12,131 nt of DNA from DASPXY01 sp038227745. Its GTDB lineage: Bacteria > Planctomycetota > Planctomycetia > Gemmatales > Gemmataceae. The notes under the pieces are model-generated. The model made no database searches, was not told the DNA's origin, and saw nothing but the letters and a program-made list of their open reading frames with translations. Location: NCBI GenBank assembly GCA_038227745.1, contig JBBRPS010000261.1:1-12131 (forward strand). The letters run 5' to 3'. A program made the position numbers and the translations under genes. Shown piece by piece: positions 6,908-12,131 of this stretch; position 1 is the stretch's first letter; each line of letters opens with the position of its first letter.

Positions 6908-8731
6908 TTGGCGTCAGGAACCGTCACGGCAGCACCGCCGACCACGTCCGCCGACCCCCGCATCGCCTACGCCGAGCGCCTCGCCCTGCGCGAGCAGGCG
7001 GCCGCCCACCACGACCGCCTCCTCGACCGGCTCGGCCTGGCCCGCCTCATCGTGTTCGCCGCCGCCCTCGTCCTCGCCCTCTTCGCGCACGCCGCGGAGC
7101 GCCGGTACCTGCTCTGGACGCTGATCCCGCTCGGCCTGCTGTTCCTCGCCCTGCTGTTCCGCTACGACACGGTGGCGCGGCGGCTGCGGCGGGCGCGGCG
7201 GGCGGCGCGCTTCTACACCCTCGGCCTCGAACGCCTCACCGGCGACTGGCGGGGACAGAACGACGACGGCCGGCGCTACCTTGACGAATCGCACCCGTAT
7301 GCCCTCGATCTGGACGTGTTCGGCCCCGGCTCGCTGTTCGAGCGCCTGTGCGCCGCCCGGACCGGCCCCGGCGCCGACACGCTGGCCGCCTGGCTGCTGG
7401 CCCCGGCGGGCGCTGGGGAGGTCGCCGCGCGCCAGGAGGCGGTCGCCGACCTGCGCCCGCGCCTGGACCTGCGCGAGCACCTCGCGCTGCAGGGGGCGGA
7501 GATGCCGCCGGTCCCGTTCACGCCGCTCGTCGCCTGGGGGGAAGCCCCGGCGGTGCTGCTCGTGCGCGGCAGGCGCCTGGCGGTCAATGTCCTGGCCGCC
7601 CTCAACGCGGTGACGCTGCTCGGCGCCGTCACGTCCGACCTGGGCTGGCTGCCGTTCGCCGCCGCGGTGCTGGGCTCGATGGGCGTGAGCTTCCCGCTGC
7701 GGCGGCACGTCCGGCGCGTGCTGGCGCCGGTCGAGCCGATGGGGCGCGGCCTGGCCCTGCTGGCGGGGCTGCTGGACCTGGTCGAGCGGGAGCAGTTCAA
7801 CGCGCCGCGGCTGCGGCAGCTCCAGGCCGCGCTGCAGGTGGAGGGCCGGCCACCGTCGCGGCAGATCGGCGCGCTGGGCCTGCTGGTCGAGTGGCTGCGG
7901 GCGCCGCGCAACCAGTTCTTCGCGCCGATCGGGGCGCTGCTGCTGTGGCGGACGCGCATGGCGCTGGCGTTCGAGGCGTGGCGGGCGCGCTCCGGGCCGG
8001 CAATCGGCGGCTGGCTGCGCGCCCTGGGCGAGTTCGAGGCGCTGGCGGCGCTGGCGGCCTACGCCTACGAGAGCCCCGCCGACCCGTTCCCCGAGGTGGT
8101 CGAGGGGCCGGCGCGGTTCGACGGGACGGAACTGGGCCACCCGCTGCTGCCGGCCGACCGCTGCGTGCGCAACGACGTCAGCCTTGGCGGGCCGGTGCGG
8201 CTGCTGCTGGTGAGCGGCTCGAACATGTCGGGCAAGAGCACGCTGCTGCGGACGGTGGGCGTCAACGCGGTGCTGGCGCTGGCGGGGGCGCCGGTGCGGG
8301 CGGGGCGGCTGCGGCTGACGCCGCTGGCGGTGGGGGCGACACTGCGCGTGCAGGATTCGTTGCTGGGAGGCCGGTCGCGCTTCTTCGCCGAGATCAGCCG
8401 GGTGCGGCAGTTGCTCGACCTGACCGGGGGGTCGCTGCCGCTGCTGTTCCTGCTGGACGAGCTGTTCGGCGGCACCAATTCGCACGACCGCGGCGTGGGG
8501 GCCGAGGCGCTGCTGCGGCGACTGCTGGCCGGCGGGGCACTGGGGCTGGTGACGACGCACGATCTGGCGCTGACGCAGCTGGCCGCCCGGCTCGGGCCGG
8601 AGGTGCGGAACGTCCACTTCGTGGACGACTTCCGCGCGGGCGAGATGCACTTCGATTACCGATTGCACGAGGGGGTGGTGCCGCACAGCAACGCGCTGGC
8701 GCTGATGCGGGCGATCGGGCTGGAAGTGTGA
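6908..8731 (+). CDS. Membrane-anchored MutS-like ATPase
   Basis: This 607-residue protein ends in the ABC-type ATPase domain of the MutS family. Seen: Walker A SGSNMSGKST (436-445, K443), Walker B LLFLLDE (D517-E518) running into FGGTNS, and a switch TTHD (549-552). These residues look intact. It lacks the mismatch-recognition and connector domains of MutS proper, which is usually above 800 residues. Instead it has two hydrophobic pairs that look like membrane helices: about 44-62 and 67-85, then about 224-241 and 245-262, each pair flanked by Arg-rich segments. The middle (about 270-400) resembles the MutS core/lever helices. Such membrane MutS-like ATPases are known as unassigned homologues; a role in mismatch repair is doubtful. 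The TTG start is set by a strong upstream ribosome site. A 5-bp GC stem (8737-8749) follows the stop. Confidence 0.86.
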   Translation: MASGTVTAAPPTTSADPRIAYAERLALREQAAAHHDRLLDRLGLARLIVFAAALVLALFAHAAERRYLLWTLIPLGLLFLALLFRYDTVARRLRRARRAARFYTLGLERLTGDWRGQNDDGRRYLDESHPYALDLDVFGPGSLFERLCAARTGPGADTLAAWLLAPAGAGEVAARQEAVADLRPRLDLREHLALQGAEMPPVPFTPLVAWGEAPAVLLVRGRRLAVNVLAALNAVTLLGAVTSDLGWLPFAAAVLGSMGVSFPLRRHVRRVLAPVEPMGRGLALLAGLLDLVEREQFNAPRLRQLQAALQVEGRPPSRQIGALGLLVEWLRAPRNQFFAPIGALLLWRTRMALAFEAWRARSGPAIGGWLRALGEFEALAALAAYAYESPADPFPEVVEGPARFDGTELGHPLLPADRCVRNDVSLGGPVRLLLVSGSNMSGKSTLLRTVGVNAVLALAGAPVRAGRLRLTPLAVGATLRVQDSLLGGRSRFFAEISRVRQLLDLTGGSLPLLFLLDELFGGTNSHDRGVGAEALLRRLLAGGALGLVTTHDLALTQLAARLGPEVRNVHFVDDFRAGEMHFDYRLHEGVVPHSNALALMRAIGLEV

Positions 8732-8784
8732 GCCGGCGGCCCGGGGCCGAGGCGGGACAAAAGCGGAGAATACCACGGGAAAAA

Positions 8785-8869
8785 TGGCCAAGGTGGGACT
8801 CGAACCCACACGCCCGTTAAGGACACGGGCTTTTGAGGCCCGCACGTCTGCCAATTCCGTCACTTGGCC
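8785..8869 (-). tRNA. tRNA-Leu(CAA)
   Basis: Read on the minus strand, the 85-base transcript folds as a class II tRNA. The acceptor GGCCAAG pairs perfectly with CTTGGCC and leaves discriminator A. The D arm has stem ACG/CGT with an AATTGGCAGA-type loop, and the anticodon stem CGGGC/GCCCG encloses loop CTCAAAA, giving anticodon CAA, which reads UUG. A long variable arm has a GTCC/GGGC stem, and the T arm is GTGGG TTCGAGT CCCAC. The long variable arm, A discriminator and CAA anticodon identify leucine. The 3' CCA is not encoded; the sequence continues into a run of five T (8780-8784), so a CCA-adding enzyme is required. It stands alone, opposite in strand to the preceding MutS-like gene. Confidence 0.96.
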
Positions 8870-8880
8870 GGTATAGTGCC

Positions 8881-8909
8881 AGGATACTGCGGCATTCCGT
8901 CGGGGGCAA
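8881..8909 (-). promoter_or_regulatory. Candidate promoter of tRNA-Leu
   Basis: On the minus strand, TTGCCC (8904-8909) and TATCCT (8881-8886) are separated by 17 bases; each matches 4 of 6 consensus positions. The predicted start near 8874 would leave about 5 bases of 5' leader before the mature tRNA, a realistic geometry. No other feature was recognised in the gap 8870-9018. Confidence 0.4.
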
Positions 8910-9018
8910 GGCCGCCAGGGGGGGGCCGGGAAGGGCCAACCTTCGCGGCGATAGCGACGTGGTTCGTACTCCGGCGGCGGGCAGTTGGCTTGCCGTTTCG
9001 CGCTCGCAGCAAACCGCT

Positions 9019-10818
9019 CTAAACGCGGGCCGGTTCTGCTTTCAGCGCCTCGGTGAGCGCCGCGTCGAGCTGCTGCAGTGACGGCGGGATGCGCCGCAGC
9101 GCCAGTTGCAGCCGCTCGTACGCCGAGCCGCCCGTCGTGGGCCACTGCGCCAGCCACTCCGCCAGCGGCGCCGAGAGATACTGCGACACCATCGCTTGCT
9201 GCCGCTGCCGGGCCTGCTCGCGCTGACTCTCGACGTACTGCTTGCCCAGCAGCTCGATCAGGTGGTGCGACACCGACGCCGCCAGCGGCACCAGGACCAC
9301 GTCCCAGATGTTCAGGCCGCCGGCCAGCACCACCCCGGTGATCGAGGCCACCTCGAGGGCGAACTTGGTGCCGCGCAGCGCGTTCAGGGCGGCCGGGTTC
9401 TTCTCCAACTCCTCGTAAATGGCGCGGGCCGTGCGCTCGACCTCGTCGGCGATGCTCATTTGAAACAGGTTGAAGCCCTGCTCGAAGCGGTCGCGCGCCA
9501 GGTCGGCCAGGCCGCCGGCGAAGCCCTGGTTGAGGTGCCCCCAGACGGGGTGCGACGCGGCGTGCTGAGCGGACTCCTTGCGCAACAGGTCGAGCCAGCC
9601 GGCGAGCGCCTGCTCCAGCACCGGCCGCTCCGGCATGCCCGGCGACTCCTGCCGCCGCATGGCCCGATTGAACAGCCCCTTGAGGACGCGGTAAGGCGTG
9701 CGGACCACGTAGAGCACGCCGCCGAGGACCCTGCCGACCCCGGGCAGTTCGAGCAGTTCGAGCAACCGCACCAGCGCCTGGTCGAAGCGGTGGAACCTCT
9801 CGGTGGTCAGGTACTCACGGCGGTAGCGGTTGTCGAACTCGGTCCGCCCGTACTCCACCGCGTTACGCCAGCGCTGCAGCGCCGCCAGGTCGTGGCGGGC
9901 GAAGCCCAGGAGTTGGTCCTGGGCGCCGAGCAGGTAGTTCATCGCGGTGCGGACGGTGCGGCGGCGGGCGGCGTCGGCCGGGGCGCCGAGGACAGCGACC
10001 TGGTTGAGCAGCGGGATGCGGTACTTCGCGGCGTGCTGGAGCGGGTCGGCGAGCTGCGCCGACGTCAGGTACGGGATCGTCAGGCAGGCGAGGGCGTTGC
10101 CGGTCAGGCGGCCGAGGACCTCCTTGCGGAAGTGGGCGACGAACGCGGGGGCGTCGGCCTCGCGCATCTTGGCCAGGACGACGACGACCGCCTTGCCGGC
10201 CTGCAGCAGCATGTGCAGGAACTGCGTCGGCACCTCGTCGTTGTAGCGCTCGTCGGAGGCCACGTAGACGGCGACATCGGCCAGGGCCGCGACTTCGAGG
10301 AGGCGCGGCACGTAGCCGGCCGCCGCCCAGGTGGTCATGTCGGGGCAGTCCCAGACGATGAAGTCGCGCAGCAAGGTGAAGCTGCCGGGTACGTCGCCGA
10401 CGCGGCGAACCTGGTAGACGTCGGCGTCGAGGCTGGCGGGGCTGGGTTTCGTGAGGCGCTGCAGGGGGCCGAGGAAGCCGAGGTGGGCGGGCCAGTCGGC
10501 CGCGCCGTTGACGCCGGTGTAGGCGATGGGGTGGCGCGTGAAGCCGGCCTGGGGGTTGGCCTCGGCCATGACGGCGCCGCTGAGGAGGTTGGCGACCGTG
10601 CTCTTGCCGGCGCCGGCACCGCCGACGACGGCGACGTGGAGAGGGGCGGCCTGCTGGCCGTTGACGAACGGGCCGACGCAGTTGCGCACCAGGGCCGCGG
10701 CGAAGCGCAGCCGTCCGGCGTGGTTGGCCTGGTCGGCCTGCCCGCGGCAGTGGGCCTCGAGCCAGGCGAGGTCATCCGCCAGCTCGCTCGTCAGGGTACG
10801 GATACCCGCCGTGTCCAT
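9019..10818 (-). CDS. Dynamin-like P-loop GTPase family protein
   Basis: This 599-residue protein has an N-terminal GTPase-type fold and a long helical C-terminal part. The P-loop VVGGAGAGKST (64-74; K72, S73, T74) is intact, and GFTRHP (92-97, T94) suits switch I. The G3 site reads WDCPD (156-160) where DxxG is usual, and the likely G4 reads LAKMRE (215-220) where NKxD is usual, so guanine specificity is not assured. The C-terminal region has an amphipathic/hydrophobic stretch (about 355-380) and a strong hydrophobic segment (about 492-525) followed by an Arg/Gln-rich helix, suggesting membrane contact, as in bacterial dynamin-like proteins. The ATG at 10818 is preferred over one at 10923: GAGGGA sits just upstream, conservation-like sequence begins here, and the longer version starts with low-complexity residues. 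It lies 119 bases after thiO on the same strand. Function is unknown; membrane remodelling is inference. Confidence 0.75.
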   Translation of the reverse strand: MDTAGIRTLTSELADDLAWLEAHCRGQADQANHAGRLRFAAALVRNCVGPFVNGQQAAPLHVAVVGGAGAGKSTVANLLSGAVMAEANPQAGFTRHPIAYTGVNGAADWPAHLGFLGPLQRLTKPSPASLDADVYQVRRVGDVPGSFTLLRDFIVWDCPDMTTWAAAGYVPRLLEVAALADVAVYVASDERYNDEVPTQFLHMLLQAGKAVVVVLAKMREADAPAFVAHFRKEVLGRLTGNALACLTIPYLTSAQLADPLQHAAKYRIPLLNQVAVLGAPADAARRRTVRTAMNYLLGAQDQLLGFARHDLAALQRWRNAVEYGRTEFDNRYRREYLTTERFHRFDQALVRLLELLELPGVGRVLGGVLYVVRTPYRVLKGLFNRAMRRQESPGMPERPVLEQALAGWLDLLRKESAQHAASHPVWGHLNQGFAGGLADLARDRFEQGFNLFQMSIADEVERTARAIYEELEKNPAALNALRGTKFALEVASITGVVLAGGLNIWDVVLVPLAASVSHHLIELLGKQYVESQREQARQRQQAMVSQYLSAPLAEWLAQWPTTGGSAYERLQLALRRIPPSLQQLDAALTEALKAEPARV

Positions 10819-10853
10819 CGTCCCTCGTGTACCTCGGCCAGGGGTTGGCGCCG

Positions 10854-10881
10854 CTGCCGCGCGGGTCGAAGCGCGCGGCAG
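10854..10881 (-). repeat. 10-bp-stem hairpin in the thiO-GTPase gap
   Basis: CTGCCGCGCG (10854-10863) and CGCGCGGCAG (10872-10881) pair perfectly around an 8-base loop. It starts about 57 bases after the thiO stop and ends about 36 bases before the GTPase ATG, so it would lie in that gene's leader if the two are co-transcribed. No T-run follows on the minus strand. It could be a thiO terminator, a processing or attenuation hairpin, or a repeat copy. If translation began at 10923 it would be coding, which I consider less likely. Confidence 0.5.
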
Positions 10882-10937
10882 TCCAGGGAAACCTGCCCGG
10901 GGGCGCTCGTTCGCTGTCTGCATTCTATCAAAGCGCC

Positions 10938-12062
10938 TCAGGACCGGAACGCCGGTTGCGCGCCCGCGGCGGCGCGGTCGAGGCGGAACGGCGCCAGCGG
11001 GATGGTGGGCGGCTGGCCGAGGAGCAACTCCTTCATCACCAGGGCGGTGCCCGGCGAGAGCTGGATGCCGGCGCGGAAGTGCCCGGCGGCGACGAAGAGG
11101 TTTTCGACGCCCGGGACGGGGCCAAGGAACGGCAGGCCGTCCGGACTGCCCGGCCGCAGGCCCGCCCAGCAGCGCTCGACGTGCGCGGTCCCGAGGGCGG
11201 GGACCAGCGTGGCGGCGAAGTTGATGAGGCCACTGATGGCGACGGCGGTGGTGCGCTTCTCGAAGCCGGCGTCCTCCTCCGTCGAGCCGACCAGGACACG
11301 GCCATCGGGCCGCGGTACCAGGTAGCGGGCGCCCTGGAGGAGGACGCGGCGCAGGAGGGGGATACTGGTGTTGAGAAGCGCGATCTGGCCGCGCACGGGA
11401 CGGATGCCGGGCCGCCAGCCGACCTCCTCCAAGAGCGGCTCGGACCAGGCCCCCGCCGCGACGAGGAAGCGGTCGGCCTCGATCCGGCCGGCGGCGGTGC
11501 GGGCGGCGAGGATGCGCGCGCCGCTGCGCAGGAAGCCGTGGGCCGGGCAGCCGGGTCGCAGTCGGACCCCGTGGGCGGCGCAGCCGGCGAGCAGCGCCTT
11601 GAGGTGGCGCGGGTTGCGCACCTGCCCCATCTGCGGCAGATGCAGGACGGGGCCGAGGTGCGGCGCCAGGGCCGGTTCAAGGCGGCGGAGAGCGATTTCG
11701 TCCAGTTCCTCGACTTCGATGCCCTCGCCGCGCCATTCTTCCTCCGCGGCCTCGCTGCTCGCGCCGAGAAACTCCAGGCCGCCGCACGGCAGGTAGCCGT
11801 TGTCGATGCCGGTGCGCTCGCGCAGCTCGGCGGAGAGGGTGGGGAAGAGTGCGGCGCTGTGGGCGCGGAGCTGATCGAAGGGGGTGCGGGCGTGGGCGAG
11901 GCTGTTCGGCGGCAGGATGCCGGCGCCGGCCCACGAGGCCTCCTGGCCGAAGTCGCCCCTGTCGAGGACCTCGACCCGCGCCCCGTCGCGGGCGAGGAAG
12001 TACGCCGTGCTCAACCCGATGACGCCGCCACCGAGGATGAGGATGTCCGGTCGTTCGTTCAT
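10938..12062 (-). CDS. thiO: Glycine oxidase ThiO
   Basis: This is a 374-residue FAD-dependent amine oxidase of the DAO family. ThiO oxidises glycine to the imine (dehydroglycine) used to build the thiazole ring of thiamin in the cytoplasm, releasing hydrogen peroxide. Seen: the dinucleotide-binding GGGVIG (11-16), the acidic end of the second strand (D34), ASWAGAGILPP after it, and C-terminal motifs YLVPR (Y247), GLRPGSPDG (R303) and GHFRAG (R330). These align, offset by one, with residues recalled for the Bacillus subtilis enzyme (Tyr246, Arg302, Arg329), which hold the substrate carboxylate and shape the active site. Length matches the family. The ATG at 12062 leads directly into the FAD motif; no clear ribosome site precedes it, but a TATAAC box does. 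No thiS, thiG or other thi gene is in the window. Sarcosine/D-amino-acid oxidase is the alternative. Confidence 0.9.
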   Translation of the reverse strand: MNERPDILILGGGVIGLSTAYFLARDGARVEVLDRGDFGQEASWAGAGILPPNSLAHARTPFDQLRAHSAALFPTLSAELRERTGIDNGYLPCGGLEFLGASSEAAEEEWRGEGIEVEELDEIALRRLEPALAPHLGPVLHLPQMGQVRNPRHLKALLAGCAAHGVRLRPGCPAHGFLRSGARILAARTAAGRIEADRFLVAAGAWSEPLLEEVGWRPGIRPVRGQIALLNTSIPLLRRVLLQGARYLVPRPDGRVLVGSTEEDAGFEKRTTAVAISGLINFAATLVPALGTAHVERCWAGLRPGSPDGLPFLGPVPGVENLFVAAGHFRAGIQLSPGTALVMKELLLGQPPTIPLAPFRLDRAAAGAQPAFRS

Positions 12063-12068
12063 GCGGTT

Positions 12069-12074
12069 GTTATA
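12069..12074 (-). promoter_or_regulatory. Candidate -10 box of thiO (leaderless?)
   Basis: On the minus strand TATAAC matches 5 of 6 positions of TATAAT. It ends 6 bases before the ATG, so transcription would begin at or next to the start codon, giving a leaderless message. That fits the lack of a Shine-Dalgarno site. No acceptable -35 box was found 16-18 bases upstream. Confidence 0.35.
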
Positions 12075-12105
12075 GGCGCCTCGTTCGCGGAAAGCGTGGC
12101 GAACG

Positions 12106-12121
12106 GCCGGCGTGAGCCGGC
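12106..12121. repeat. GCCGGC/GCCGGC hairpin upstream of thiO
   Basis: Two GCCGGC hexamers (12106-12111 and 12116-12121), each self-complementary, flank GTGA and can form a 6-bp stem with a 4-base loop. It lies upstream of thiO near the window edge. It may be an intergenic repeat or the end of a gene beyond the window. Apart from this and the TATAAC box nothing is seen in 12063-12131. Confidence 0.4.
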
Positions 12122-12131
12122 TGGTCCTCCC

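Noticed and set aside
8870..9018. Search for a second tRNA or a small RNA in the gap
   Set aside because: Only a possible tRNA-Leu promoter was found; there is no cloverleaf or strong stem.
6914..9157. 747-codon open frame on the minus strand
   Set aside because: It runs through the tRNA-Leu gene and opposite the whole MutS-like gene, and its product is Gln/Arg/Pro-rich with no domain. It is a shadow.
10819..10923. ATG start at 10923 for the GTPase gene
   Set aside because: It has no ribosome site, the extra 35 residues are low-complexity, and the frame would cross the hairpin at 10854-10881. The ATG at 10818 has GAGGGA upstream.
9106..11325. 739-codon open frame on the plus strand
   Set aside because: It spans two well-supported minus-strand genes and the gap between them, and has no recognisable motif. 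It is a shadow.

Overview
The window is GC-rich chromosomal DNA (roughly 70% by eye, not computed). The gene content points to a planctomycete, most likely of the Gemmata type. The main clues are a DUF1501 protein with a twin-arginine leader, a kinase-like protein with an HADLQHGN catalytic loop, and hairpins in most intergenic gaps. No rRNA, integrase, transposase or CRISPR array is visible, so this reads as core or near-core chromosome rather than an island. The taxonomic call is inference.

Layout, left to right. A complete TssH/ClpV-type AAA+ disaggregase (100-2772, +) faces a DUF1501 protein (2893-4392, -), with a strong hairpin between their 3' ends. The DUF1501 gene shares a 160-bp divergent promoter region with a large signalling protein (4553-6526, +). 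That protein fuses an N-terminal protein-kinase-like domain to a C-terminal domain resembling PP2C phosphatases. After it come a compound palindrome (6533-6589), a 63-codon unknown gene (6604-6795, +) and a membrane-anchored MutS-like ATPase with a TTG start (6908-8731, +).

The rest is on the minus strand: a tRNA-Leu(CAA) (8785-8869), a dynamin-like P-loop GTPase with degenerate G3 and G4 motifs (9019-10818), and glycine oxidase ThiO (10938-12062). The last two run in the same direction, separated by a 119-bp gap holding a 10-bp-stem hairpin.

How the genes relate. No single pathway links them all. The one suggestive functional pairing is TssH with the kinase/PP2C-like fusion. Type VI secretion is controlled in some proteobacteria by a kinase/PP2C pair (PpkA/PppA), and here both activities appear to lie on one chain about 1.8 kb from a tssH gene. 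No other T6SS gene is visible, so this remains a hypothesis. The most noteworthy items are the kinase/PP2C-like fusion and its missing metal-site aspartate, the compound palindrome at 6533-6589, the GTPase with non-canonical G motifs, and the recurrence of U-tract-less hairpins at gene boundaries.
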